From positions 62,001 through 126,000 of the forward strand of contig NZ_CP114013.1 in assembly GCF_028416635.1 (NCBI RefSeq): DNA of 64,000 nucleotides, given 5' to 3'. A program made the translations under genes and the position numbers. This document shows, piece by piece, positions 17,401 through 24,876 of this stretch. This DNA is from Baekduia alba. Its GTDB lineage: Bacteria > Actinomycetota > Thermoleophilia > Solirubrobacterales > Solirubrobacteraceae. Within the stretch, counting starts at the first letter, position 1. Each line of letters opens with the position of its first letter. The notes under the pieces are model-generated. The model ran no database searches. It saw only the letters and a list, made by a program, of their open reading frames with translations, and was not told the DNA's origin.

Positions 17401-18049
17401 CACCTCCGAGCTGGCGTGGCGCGTCGCCGCGACGCTTCCGGGCGCCGACCTCGCGATGCCGATGACCGACGAGTGGGCGTTCGGCGCCGCCGCGGCGCTG
17501 GTCGACGTCGTCCTCGCCACCGATCCCGCCGACCGGTTCGATCGCCGCGCGCTCGTCGCGGCCGCGGCCGGCGCGGCCGTGGTGGTCCGCCGCGACGGCG
17601 CGGCGGCCGCGATCCTCGGCGACCTCGCGGTGACCGCCGACCCGGCCGACCCGGCGGCGCTCGCCGCGGCGCTGGCGCGGGTGGACACCTCGCAGGACGC
17701 GCGCCGCCGGCGCGCGGACGCCGTCCGCGCCGCCTGCGGCCAGGACGCGGTCCTGGTCGCGCTGCGCGCGCTGGCCATCGACGGCATCGCCGCCGAGCAC
17801 CACGCCGCCGGCATCGCCGCGTTCGGCGCCGGCGACGTCGCGGGCGCCGTCCGCGAGCTGGAGCTCGCGTTGGCCTTCGGGTTCGACGCCGACATCGCGA
17901 GCGACCTCGCGGTCGCGCTGCACATGGCCGGCGCCGTGGACCGCGCGGCCGCGCTGCTGCGCGAGTGCCTCGTGCAGTCGCCGGGCCACGCGGGCGCGAT
18001 CGAGAACCTGGCGCTGCTCGCGGCCGGCCCGCAGGCGGCGGCGGCCTAG
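14465..18049 (+). CDS. Giant glycosyltransferase (GT4-shared domain-GT2-TPR)
   Basis: The 1194-residue protein begins with a GT4 domain (about 12-385; HTGLPAHDRDSGSRRL, FVGNFGHTPNVGAV, GEALSLGLPVVTT). A domain shared with two nearby proteins follows (about 390-510). Next is a GT2 domain (about 512-765; VSIVMCLYGQ, NRNFAGGNNIGAAAA, FLNNDTEVPPG) of the rhamnosyltransferase type, then a degenerate GT-like region (about 780-1090) and a TPR-like tail (about 1110-1190; AAGIAAFGAGDVAGAVRELE). The promoter duplicates that of flagellin, which argues for filament glycosylation. The 3' end overlaps uppP by four bases on the other strand. Confidence 0.88.
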   Translation: MSPSAVTSARPRSVLVIHTGLPAHDRDSGSRRLRWIVDLLVAEGHRVTFLGHSGFDQTRYATELRDQGVEVHAFNGRWWRESGRGSGVPGAGIDVAQLLRRGRFDLAWVSTYEMGLYYLADIRRESPATRIVVDTVDVHHVRLLRGAERTGDAADYAEAERVRQDEELVYQAADGLVAVSEPDADALRATAPGVPVFTVSNIHAIFEPGPGFAERTGLVFVGNFGHTPNVGAVTGFVESVWPAVRAAIPHATLAVVGTKPPPEIQALAGNGVTVTGWVPETRPYLDAARVSIAPLRWGAGVKGKIGEALSLGLPVVTTSVGAEGMDLVDGETALIVDGDAEMAEAIVGLHEDPELWARLSTAGPAHVDRTLGTGAARTALRDLFSALLPRPFVVTDAWSSDAALPAALRGYLAAFGPDDDVSLVLPAGPGDPDAEAAVDRALAVLEQLGVDPEAIPDVAVLPAAERVPVPFGGVRVGAASWREEPVVTIPLDAPAAAWRAALEGPAPTRDTPLVSIVMCLYGQRAATERCLATLTGALGAELGGTVELVLVDNASPDDTGELLDLWEDRARVIRLAENRNFAGGNNIGAAAATGRVLLFLNNDTEVPPGVVEELAAEALRPSVGLVGLRMRYPDGRLQHGGFGWRASPNRIVPFHLLMGEDGDLPLARSAFDTSSVTGACIAITAELFDDVGGFDDNYVNGWEDVDLCLRVSAAGGRIRYRGDLAIVHHEGLTSGGNYASRDNEARFRAAHERELLADDELLRSQLGVTLGPLLPEVRGRMSSGGAGAVVVGPLHGVGPGSDEARGLLRALTALGIGVAGRTPSPTWVRPALRDADREPLRAAHAADARAGAAVIVVPDGSLATPESPIGGGPADPLVLAAAHRPAVVRLADVPDAPVTGAVAWAATAALAHALTGAGWAEDRVYIVPPLGIDAELGPGGPGLLAVLPDHDPAACAAVLDALARDGGGDGQLTLVPTARTSELAWRVAATLPGADLAMPMTDEWAFGAAAALVDVVLATDPADRFDRRALVAAAAGAAVVVRRDGAAAAILGDLAVTADPADPAALAAALARVDTSQDARRRRADAVRAACGQDAVLVALRALAIDGIAAEHHAAGIAAFGAGDVAGAVRELELALAFGFDADIASDLAVALHMAGAVDRAAALLRECLVQSPGHAGAIENLALLAAGPQAAAA

Positions 18050-18801
18050 CGCGCGCGGACGAGCGCGGCGCCGGCGAGCAGCGCCCGCTCCGCCGCTGCC
18101 GGCACGACCGAGGTCGCGGCGCGCAGCGGCGCGGCCGCGAACGTGGAGGCCAGGGCGGCGACCGCGCCCACGGCGAACGGCGCCCGCAGCTCGCGCGGCA
18201 GGCCGCGCCGGGCCAGTCGGACCGTCTTGAGCGCCGTCGCCCCGGCGATCACCGGCAGCCCCGCTCCGCGCGCCAGCGCGAAGGCGGCGGGACGATCGAA
18301 GCCGCGCAGGCGCGCGGCGGCGACGCTGAGCCCGAGCCGGGACGCGCCAGGGACGAGCGCGCAGGCCTGCGCCAGGCCGACGACCAGCGCGTCGGCCGCC
18401 GTCGCCGCGCCGGCGTCGGTGCGCGAGCGGTCGCCGATCGCGTCGGCGAGCAGCATCGCCGCGCTGCCGAGCAGCAGTCCGAGCGCGATGCCTCGCGTCG
18501 TCCCCAGCCGCTCCTCGACCAGGTCCTCGAACAGCAGGCCGGCGAGCGCGGGCGGGATGGTCGACACGACCAGCAACGCCGGTCGCGGCGTCGGCACGAG
18601 GACCACGAGCGCCGGCAGGGTGCCGGCGTGCAACGCGATCTCGAAGGTCTTGCGCAGGTCGCCCGGCAGGTCGGCGTACGCCCATCCCGCGAGCTGGGGG
18701 ACGAGCGCCGTGTGGCCCGAGGACGAGACGGGCAGCAGCTCGGCCGGGCCGTGCAGCGCGCCGAGCAGCGCCGCCTGTCCGAGCGTCAGCTTACGCGGCA
18801 T
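18046..18801 (-). CDS. uppP: Undecaprenyl-diphosphatase UppP (BacA family)
   Basis: Recycles undecaprenyl diphosphate to the monophosphate carrier used for cell wall and surface glycans. The 251-residue membrane protein has both family signatures: ALHGPAELLPVSSSGHTALV near residues 15-34, and the PGASRLGLSVAAARLRGF region. The Glu, Ser and Arg thought to be catalytic are present. The ATG overlaps the end of the upstream DedA gene by 11 bases, so both are probably one transcript. Confidence 0.9.
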   Translation of the reverse strand: MPRKLTLGQAALLGALHGPAELLPVSSSGHTALVPQLAGWAYADLPGDLRKTFEIALHAGTLPALVVLVPTPRPALLVVSTIPPALAGLLFEDLVEERLGTTRGIALGLLLGSAAMLLADAIGDRSRTDAGAATAADALVVGLAQACALVPGASRLGLSVAAARLRGFDRPAAFALARGAGLPVIAGATALKTVRLARRGLPRELRAPFAVGAVAALASTFAAAPLRAATSVVPAAAERALLAGAALVRAR

Positions 18802-19450
18802 CGGCCGCGGCGAGCCGCGCGCGGCGCCCGCGCCACCAGCGCACCGCGAGGTAGGCGACGCCGAGCACGATGATCGCCGCGACGCCGTAGTCGACGTAGT
18901 GCAGGCGGTCCTTCCATTCCGACCAGTTGTCGCGCGCGGCCTTGCCGACGAGCGTCAGCATCAGGATCCACGGGAGGCAGCCGGCGAACGTCAGGACGCT
19001 GAACCGCCAGAAGGGCATCCGCGCGGCGCCGGCCGGGATCGAGATGAACGTCCGGACGATCGGCAGCATGCGGCTGAAGAACACCGCCCACGAGCCCCAG
19101 CGCTCGAACCAGCGCTCGGTCAACGCGAGGTGCTCGGGCTTGACGCGGAAGACCTTGTGCCGGTCCAGCAGCTCCAGCCGGCCGTAGTAGCCGATCGCGT
19201 AGGCGATCCAGGACCCGACGAGGTTCGCGACGGTGCCGACCGCGACCGCCGCGAACAGCGAGTACTTGCCCTCGCTGACGTTGAACCCGGCGAAGAGCAT
19301 CGTCGCTTCCGACGGGATCGGGATGCCGGCGCTCTCGGGCACCATCAACAGGAAGATCCCGGGCAGGCCGAGGTCGCCGACGACGTTGGTGGCGAAGTCG
19401 GCGAGCTTGTCGGTGACCGAGGCCAGGACGAGGGCGGCAGCAAGCAGCAT
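18791..19450 (-). CDS. DedA family membrane protein
   Basis: DedA/SNARE-associated proteins include flippases that return undecaprenyl phosphate to the cytoplasmic face, which fits the neighbour uppP. The 219-residue product has the ESAGIPIPSEATMLFAGF motif, the FFSRMLPIVRTFISIPAGAA loop with the conserved Arg, and five or six hydrophobic segments. The start ATG was chosen because a -10 box TAGCCT (19459-19464, minus strand) lies eight bases upstream. A longer start 45 bases upstream adds a charged leader. Confidence 0.88.
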   Translation of the reverse strand: MLLAAALVLASVTDKLADFATNVVGDLGLPGIFLLMVPESAGIPIPSEATMLFAGFNVSEGKYSLFAAVAVGTVANLVGSWIAYAIGYYGRLELLDRHKVFRVKPEHLALTERWFERWGSWAVFFSRMLPIVRTFISIPAGAARMPFWRFSVLTFAGCLPWILMLTLVGKAARDNWSEWKDRLHYVDYGVAAIIVLGVAYLAVRWWRGRRARLAAADAA

Positions 19451-19515
19451 CCGCGGCAAGGCTAGACGCTCAGGGCGCTTCGACGCGGCGCCCACAGCGG
19501 ATGCTCAGGTTGCGT

Positions 19516-21546
19516 TCAGGCTGCGTGGGCGTGGGTCGCCCACGTGCGCTCGGCCAGCGCGCGCAGCGCAGCCATCTCCCCGACGGCAAAGCGCGGCAGG
19601 TCCTCCGGACCCCAGACGCCGCCCGTGAGCACGGCCTCGCCGAACGCGGGGCCGCCGGCCTCGACGAACACGGTGTCGGGCATCGTGTCCTCGTCGAGGT
19701 CGGCCGCGGCGATCGCGCCGCGGAGCTTCGGGACGACGTCCGCGGGCGCGCGGTCGGCGAAGAGCAGCAGCGTCGCCGGCTCGGCCGCGTCGAATGTCGT
19801 CGCGTAGGCGCGCAGGAGGTCCGGGCTGGCGATCAGCTCCTCGGCGTGGGCCAGCACGCAGAAGCGCGCCTCGGCGCCGGCGGCGTAGGACTGGACGAGC
19901 TCGGACGGCACCGGGGTCGGCCCGGGGGACACGGCGTCCTGGAAGGCGCGCTCGAGCTCCTTGGCCAGCGCGAAGCGGTCGGCCTCGGTGACGATCCCGG
20001 CGGTCACGAGGATGCGCAGGGCGATCTCGTCCTCGTCGAGCGCGCGCCACTCGACCGGCAGCTCCTCGCGGAAGGACCACGCGAGCATCGCGACGTTGCG
20101 CCAGACGACGAAGTCCAGGGGCAGAGACCCGCGGAAGCGCCATTCGCGGTCGATCGCGCGCCAGGCACCGCTCGCGCGGTCGACGACGATGTTGGACCAG
20201 ACCGCGTCGAGCGCGTCACCGCGCAGCAGCGGCACGCCGGCCGCGTCCTGCTGGTCGGTGCCGAACGCGCTCTGGAGCCAGTGGGCGTACCGCCGCACGA
20301 GCTCGACGAGGCCGCTGCCGATGCCCTCGCGCGCGATGGTGCTCAGGACGTCGAAGATCGCGAGCTCGCCGTGGGCACGCTCCTCGGCGCCGAGATGGTG
20401 TTCGAACAGGCCGACCTCGACCGACTCGGCAGTGCGCCGGGCGCCGAGGGCGGGCTCCTTGACGATCGTGCCGTCGCCGGTCAGCGTCACGCGCTTGCGG
20501 AACGAGGGGCGCCGGTTGAGCGAGTAGTGACGCGCCCGCCAACCGCGCTCGATGCCGAGCCGCTGCGCGGTGCGCTGCACGTCGCCGCGGTAGGCGATCA
20601 GCAGCAGCGAGTTGGACAGGTCGGCGGTGAGCCCGGCGCGCACGACCTCGCGCTGGGCCAGGGTCTCGCTGAACGACGGTGCGCGCAGGTCCCCGCCGCG
20701 ATCCGGCGCGGTGCCGATCAGCCAGTTGGCGAGGTCGGGGTCGTCGCCGGCGGCCGCGGCGTCGACGATCGTCGACGCCAGCTTGTAGTCCGGAAACGGC
20801 AGCAGCGTGTCGACGTGGTCGAAGCCGGCCTCGCGGACGAGGCGCTCCAGCTCACGGCGGTTGAACGTCACGCCGCCGCCGGTGCTGGGGTAGCCCTGGA
20901 CCGAGTCGTACGGGCGCGCGGAGTGGTCCTCGAACGCGCCGTTGAGGTACTTGAGCCCGAGCCGGTTCTCGATCGCCAGGACGAGCACCGAGTCGTCGCG
21001 CAGCGACTCGTAGGCGACGCGCAGGTTGTCGGCGGCGGCGGCGTGCGGGTCCGAGGTGGAAGGGTGGTACAGGTGGCCGTACTCGAGGACGCCGATCAGC
21101 GTGACCGCGTCGAAGGCCTCGCGCTCCGCCAGCAGCGAGTAGTTGGCCGCGAACACCGAGACGTTGTCGAGGTCGTCGCAGCGGGCGGCGGCGACCGATG
21201 CGCGCTCCACGCTGCCCTCGATCGCCGAGACCGAGCCGAAGTGCTCGCCGAGCCAGCGGGTGATCGCGCCGCAGCCGGCGCCGAGCTCCAGGACCGACGC
21301 CGTCTCGGCGCCGTGGAACCCGAGGCAGTCGAACAGCGTCGACCGGTAGGGCGTCAGGTGGTAGAGCGTCGGCCAGTCGGTGACGTGCCCGGCCAGCTCG
21401 AGCGAGCCGACACTGCGGTCGGTTGCGCCCTGGAGCGCGTCGAGGAGGCGCTGCTCGATGCCGTCGAGGTAGCCGGCAGGGGTGGACGACGACGCGGGGA
21501 CCCGCACCTTCGAGCCCGGGGAGGGGACGAACTCGGAGAGCTTCAC
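19516..21546 (-). CDS. SAM methyltransferase fused to kinase-like and shared C-terminal domains
   Basis: The 676-residue protein has a class I methyltransferase domain (about 60-260; motif I VLELGAGCG at 85-93, motif IV region LIGVLEYGHLY). A kinase-like region follows (about 330-480; IVKEP with K363, WSNIVVD with N452, AIDREW with D466). The C-terminal domain (about 558-676) is shared with the two giant glycosyltransferases. WbdD-type chain terminators of O-antigens also join a methyltransferase and a kinase, so a cap-adding role on a glycan is possible. GTG was chosen because it lies seven bases after a sigma-28-like promoter; the upstream ATG lies inside that promoter. Confidence 0.75.
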   Translation of the reverse strand: MKLSEFVPSPGSKVRVPASSSTPAGYLDGIEQRLLDALQGATDRSVGSLELAGHVTDWPTLYHLTPYRSTLFDCLGFHGAETASVLELGAGCGAITRWLGEHFGSVSAIEGSVERASVAAARCDDLDNVSVFAANYSLLAEREAFDAVTLIGVLEYGHLYHPSTSDPHAAAADNLRVAYESLRDDSVLVLAIENRLGLKYLNGAFEDHSARPYDSVQGYPSTGGGVTFNRRELERLVREAGFDHVDTLLPFPDYKLASTIVDAAAAGDDPDLANWLIGTAPDRGGDLRAPSFSETLAQREVVRAGLTADLSNSLLLIAYRGDVQRTAQRLGIERGWRARHYSLNRRPSFRKRVTLTGDGTIVKEPALGARRTAESVEVGLFEHHLGAEERAHGELAIFDVLSTIAREGIGSGLVELVRRYAHWLQSAFGTDQQDAAGVPLLRGDALDAVWSNIVVDRASGAWRAIDREWRFRGSLPLDFVVWRNVAMLAWSFREELPVEWRALDEDEIALRILVTAGIVTEADRFALAKELERAFQDAVSPGPTPVPSELVQSYAAGAEARFCVLAHAEELIASPDLLRAYATTFDAAEPATLLLFADRAPADVVPKLRGAIAAADLDEDTMPDTVFVEAGGPAFGEAVLTGGVWGPEDLPRFAVGEMAALRALAERTWATHAHAA

Positions 21547-21553
21547 ACCCTTG

Positions 21554-21580
21554 CTATCGGCCCGGCAGAACATTTGTTGA
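21554..21580 (-). promoter_or_regulatory. Sigma-28-like promoter of the methyltransferase fusion
   Basis: On the minus strand: TCAAC (21580-21576), 14 bases, GCCGATAG (21561-21554). The GTG start follows after seven bases. It lies in the divergent gap shared with the DegT gene. Confidence 0.7.
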
Positions 21581-21594
21581 GCGGGTCGCCGGGC

Positions 21595-21600
21595 TACGCT
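21595..21600 (+). promoter_or_regulatory. -10 box of the leaderless DegT gene
   Basis: TACGCT, with the ATG eight bases downstream; the TANNNT form and spacing recur before many starts in the window. Confidence 0.5.
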
Positions 21601-21608
21601 CCCTGGCG

Positions 21609-22700
21609 ATGCCGGTCCCGCTCTTCGACCCGACCTCGTCGCAGGCGCCGCTGCGCGCCGACATCCGCGCGGCGGTCCACCGCGTCCTCGACAGCGGGCA
21701 CTTCATCCTCGGTCCGGAGGTGGACGCGTTCGAGACCGAGCTGGCCGCCTACCTCGGCGCGAACCACGCGGTGGGCGTCGCCAACGGCACCGACGCGCTG
21801 ACGATCGCGCTGCGCGCATTGGGCGTCGGGCCGGGCGACGAGGTCGTCGTGCCGTCGTTCACGTTCTGGGCCAGCGCCGAGGCGATCCCGCCGACCGGCG
21901 CCGTGCCGGTGTTCTGCGACGTCGACCCGGACACGCTGTGCGTCAGCGCCGAGACCGTGAAGGCCGTGCTGACGCCGAAGACCAAGGCGGTCATCGCCGT
22001 CCACCTGTTCGGCAACGTCGCGCCGGTCGCCGAGATCGAGGCGCTGGGCGTGCCGGTGGTCGAGGACGCCGCGCAGGCCGCGGGGTCGACGTCGGCCGGT
22101 GGGCGCCCCGGCGCGCTGGGCACGATCGCGACGTTCTCGTTCTACCCCTCCAAGAACCTCGGCGCGATGGGCGACGGCGGGGCGATCACGTGCAAGGACG
22201 CCGACGTGGCCGAGCGCGTCCGCACGCTGCGCTTCCACGGGTCGGCCGACAAGGTCGACTACGTCGACATCGGCTACAACAGCCGCCTCGACGAGCTGCA
22301 GGCCGCGATCCTGCGCGTGCAGCTGCCGCACCTGGACAAGTGGGGCGCGGCGCGGGCGGCGGCGGGCGACGCGTACGCCGCGGCGCTGGAGGGCGTCGTG
22401 CGGCTGCCCCGCGCGGCGGCGGGGTCGCGGCCGGCGTGGCACCTCTACGTGATCCACCACGACGAGGTCGACCGCCTGGCGGGCGCGCTCGCCGCGGCGG
22501 GCATCGGCGCGCGGTCCTACTACCGCACGCCCGTCCACGCGCAGCCGCCGATGGCGCCGTGGGCGCCGCGCGTCCCGCTGCCGGCGACCGAGCAGGCGGC
22601 GCGCACGCACCTGGCGATCCCGATGTCCGCCGCCCTCGCGCCGGCGCAGATCGCCGAGGTCTGCGAGGCGGTCAAGAGCGCGGTGCTGCCCGCGCGATAG
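21609..22700 (+). CDS. DegT/DnrJ/EryC1/StrS sugar aminotransferase
   Basis: PLP-dependent transfer of an amino group to a nucleotide-linked keto sugar. The 363-residue protein has PLDP-type N-terminal motifs (DSGHFILGPEVDAFE), GVANGTDALTIALRALGVGPG, VEDAAQAAGS, and the PLP lysine K182 in FYPSKNLGAMGDGG. The C-terminal RLDELQAAILRVQLPHLDKW is typical. It probably acts after the CapD-type dehydratase encoded 3 kb downstream to make an amino sugar. The product sugar is unknown. An in-frame extension upstream lacks homology. Confidence 0.93.
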   Translation: MPVPLFDPTSSQAPLRADIRAAVHRVLDSGHFILGPEVDAFETELAAYLGANHAVGVANGTDALTIALRALGVGPGDEVVVPSFTFWASAEAIPPTGAVPVFCDVDPDTLCVSAETVKAVLTPKTKAVIAVHLFGNVAPVAEIEALGVPVVEDAAQAAGSTSAGGRPGALGTIATFSFYPSKNLGAMGDGGAITCKDADVAERVRTLRFHGSADKVDYVDIGYNSRLDELQAAILRVQLPHLDKWGAARAAAGDAYAAALEGVVRLPRAAAGSRPAWHLYVIHHDEVDRLAGALAAAGIGARSYYRTPVHAQPPMAPWAPRVPLPATEQAARTHLAIPMSAALAPAQIAEVCEAVKSAVLPAR

Positions 22701-22712
22701 CGTGGCGGCGCC

Positions 22713-23723
22713 TTGCGCGTCTGGTTCGACCTCACCAACTCGCCGCACGTCCTCGTCCTGCGTCCGCTGATCGCGGCGCTGCGCGACGACGGCGCCGAGG
22801 TCGCGGTCACCGCGCGCGACTTCGCCCAGACCGTCGCGCTGTGCGAGCGGTTCGGGATCGACTGCGACGTGATCGGCCGGCACCGCGGCGCCAAGCTCGG
22901 GGCCAAGGCCATCGGGTTGGTCGACCGGTCCTTCGCGCTGGTGAAGTACGCGCGCGGCCGGCGCTTCGACCTCGCGATCGGGCACGGGTCCAACGACATC
23001 TCGGTCGCCGCCACCGCGCTGCGGATCCCGCGGTCGACGATGTTCGACTACGAGTGGGCCAAGGTCCAGCACAACGTCAACTGCCGGCTGTGCCAGGCGG
23101 TCGTCGTGCCGGAGGCGATCCCGCCGGAGCGCCTGGACCAGTACGGCGCCAAGGGCAAGCTGCAGCGCTACGCCGGGCTGAAGGAGGAGTACTACCTCGC
23201 CGACTTCGCGGCCGACCCGGCGGTGCTCGACGAGCTGGGCGTCGACGTCCGCGAGCCGTTGGCCGTGGTCCGCACGCCGCCGGTCGTCTCGCTGTACCAC
23301 CGCTTCGAGAACGACCTGTTCGCCGACGTGCTGCGCGCGCTGCGCGAGCAGGCGCAGGTTGTCGTCCTTCCCCGCGTCGACGCCCAGCGCGAGGAGCTGG
23401 CCCGCGCCGGCGGCTTCATCGTCCCCGAGCGCGCGATCGACGCGCAGTCGCTGATCGCCTACGCCGACGTCGTCGTCTCCGCCGGCGGCACGATGAACCG
23501 CGAGGCCGTCGCGCTCGGCACGCCGGTCTTCACGACCTTCGAAGGCCGCCTCGGCGCCGTCGACGAGTGGCTGATCGGCACCGGCCGCCTGCGCCAGCTC
23601 AAAGCCGCGGCCAACGTCACCGTCACCAAGCGCTCCACCACGACACCCGGCACTGACCGGATCCGCCGCGACCCGCGCGACCTGCTGGCGCTGGCGATGG
23701 CGCCGCTGACCGCGCGGCGCTGA
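22713..23723 (+). CDS. DUF354 family protein (GT-B-like)
   Basis: The 336-residue product starts RVWFDLTNSPHVLVLRPLI and carries GHGSNDISVAATAL, then SLYHRFENDLF and the late AYADVVVSAGGTMNREAVALGTP region, all typical of DUF354. These proteins resemble UDP-GlcNAc 2-epimerase or MurG-like GT-B folds and are found in surface glycan clusters; activity is unproven. TTG is the start: TAGCGT (22698-22703) lies nine bases upstream, giving a leaderless message. It follows the DegT gene by 12 bases. Confidence 0.85.
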   Translation: MRVWFDLTNSPHVLVLRPLIAALRDDGAEVAVTARDFAQTVALCERFGIDCDVIGRHRGAKLGAKAIGLVDRSFALVKYARGRRFDLAIGHGSNDISVAATALRIPRSTMFDYEWAKVQHNVNCRLCQAVVVPEAIPPERLDQYGAKGKLQRYAGLKEEYYLADFAADPAVLDELGVDVREPLAVVRTPPVVSLYHRFENDLFADVLRALREQAQVVVLPRVDAQREELARAGGFIVPERAIDAQSLIAYADVVVSAGGTMNREAVALGTPVFTTFEGRLGAVDEWLIGTGRLRQLKAAANVTVTKRSTTTPGTDRIRRDPRDLLALAMAPLTARR

Positions 23724-23733
23724 GCGGCCTGGG

Positions 23734-23753
23734 GCCCGCGGCGCATCGCGGGC
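23734..23753. terminator. Hairpin between convergent genes
   Basis: GCCCGCG-GCGCAT-CGCGGGC forms a perfect 7-bp stem between the DUF354 gene and the convergent Gfo/Idh/MocA gene. It can act in both directions. Part of it (GGCCCGCGGCGCATCGC) repeats at 23788-23804 over the end of the second gene. Confidence 0.55.
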
Positions 23754-23774
23754 AGGTGCGGGCGCGCCGCCCGG

Positions 23775-24758
23775 CTAAGCCGCTTGCGGCCCGCGGCGCA
23801 TCGCCGGACGGTGCGCGATCAGCTCGATGCGCTTGAGGATCGCCAGCGCGGCCTCCTGGCAGGCGATCGCCTGGCCGATGCCGACCTCGGGCGCGGTGCG
23901 GCGCTCGACGTACTTCAGGAACGTCGCGGCCTGGACGACGGCGGGGTCCTCGTGGGGGAGGGCGATGCGCTGGGCGATGGACTCGTGGCGGCCGGTCGTC
24001 GCGGTGGTCCTCACGGCCTCGATGACGCGGGTCTCGAGGTCGGCGCGGATCTCGGCCTGGGTCGTGGTCACCCACAGGTGGCGGACCTTCGCGCCGCCGG
24101 CGCGCGAGGCGACCAGCGAGGCGACGAGGTCGTCCTCCATCACCAGCAGCGCCTGCGCGTGGTCGACCGGGCCGCCGCGGCGGACGCGGCGGCCGGCGGC
24201 CTGGGTCGCGGCGATCGGCTCGCCGGTCAGCGCCATCACGAACTGCAGGTCGTGGACCATCAGGTCCGAGACGACGTCGAGGTCGGCCAGCGGGCCGCCG
24301 ACGCCCGGGTCCATGCGGTCGACGTGGACCGCGACCAGCGTCTGGTCGGCCACCAGCGCGCGCAGCTCGCGCACCGTGGGGTCGAAGTGCTCGTCGAAGG
24401 CGACCTGGGCGACGGGACGCCGCGGCGCGCGGACGATCGCGCTGAGCAGCCCGTGGGCGAGCTCGACGGTCGGCGCCAGCGGCGGCTCGATCAGGACGTC
24501 CAGCCCGGCCTCGAGCGCGGCGCGCGCCATGCGCGGACGCGTGTCGACGACCCCGGCGACGATCGCGACGTGCGCCTCCTGGAAGGAGGGCTCCAGCGCC
24601 TCCAGCCACGGGACGCCGAGCGTCATGGCCAGCCGCTTGGCGGCTTCGGGATCGGGGTCGTAGACGCCCGCGACCAGGCAGCGATCGGCCAGCGCGCGGA
24701 ACGCGCGGCCGTGACGCTCGCCGGCTGGGCCGGCGCCGAGGAGGATCGCCCTCACCAT
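23775..24758 (-). CDS. Gfo/Idh/MocA-type sugar oxidoreductase lacking the EKP lysine
   Basis: The 327-residue protein has an N-terminal Rossmann fold (AILLGAGPAGERHGRAF) and the alpha/beta C-terminal domain of NAD(P)-linked sugar oxidoreductases. The family's EKP motif, whose Lys is catalytic, reads E91-P92-P93 here, so hydride transfer may be lost or altered. The SDLMVHDLQFVM region resembles the family's conserved D/H motif. ATG was chosen because it lies nine bases after a sigma-28-like promoter; a longer frame runs through that promoter. A role in flagellar glycan sugar formation or regulation is inferred from the promoter. Confidence 0.85.
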   Translation of the reverse strand: MVRAILLGAGPAGERHGRAFRALADRCLVAGVYDPDPEAAKRLAMTLGVPWLEALEPSFQEAHVAIVAGVVDTRPRMARAALEAGLDVLIEPPLAPTVELAHGLLSAIVRAPRRPVAQVAFDEHFDPTVRELRALVADQTLVAVHVDRMDPGVGGPLADLDVVSDLMVHDLQFVMALTGEPIAATQAAGRRVRRGGPVDHAQALLVMEDDLVASLVASRAGGAKVRHLWVTTTQAEIRADLETRVIEAVRTTATTGRHESIAQRIALPHEDPAVVQAATFLKYVERRTAPEVGIGQAIACQEAALAILKRIELIAHRPAMRRGPQAA

Positions 24759-24767
24759 CTCACCCGG

Positions 24768-24794
24768 TGATCGGAACCTCCAACGGTGCCTTGA
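24768..24794 (-). promoter_or_regulatory. Sigma-28-like promoter of the Gfo/Idh/MocA gene
   Basis: Minus strand: TCAAG (24794-24790), 14 bases, TCCGATCA (24775-24768); ATG nine bases downstream. The first base of the -10 box differs from GCCGATCA. Confidence 0.65.
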
Positions 24795-24862
24795 GGCCGG
24801 TGGTCGCCCTACAATGCGCCGGATGCGCCGCGCTTCCGAGCCGGAGCGATCGAGGCGATCGT

Positions 24863-24868
24863 TAGGAT
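24863..24868 (+). promoter_or_regulatory. -10 box of the leaderless capD-like gene
   Basis: TAGGAT with ATG eight bases downstream. It fixes the start at 24877 over two upstream ATGs. Confidence 0.5.
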
Positions 24869-24876
24869 CATGGCGG

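Noticed and set aside
24814-24876. Upstream ATG for the CapD-type dehydratase
   Set aside because: Adds an Arg-rich leader without homology; TAGGAT eight bases before 24877 fits the leaderless pattern.
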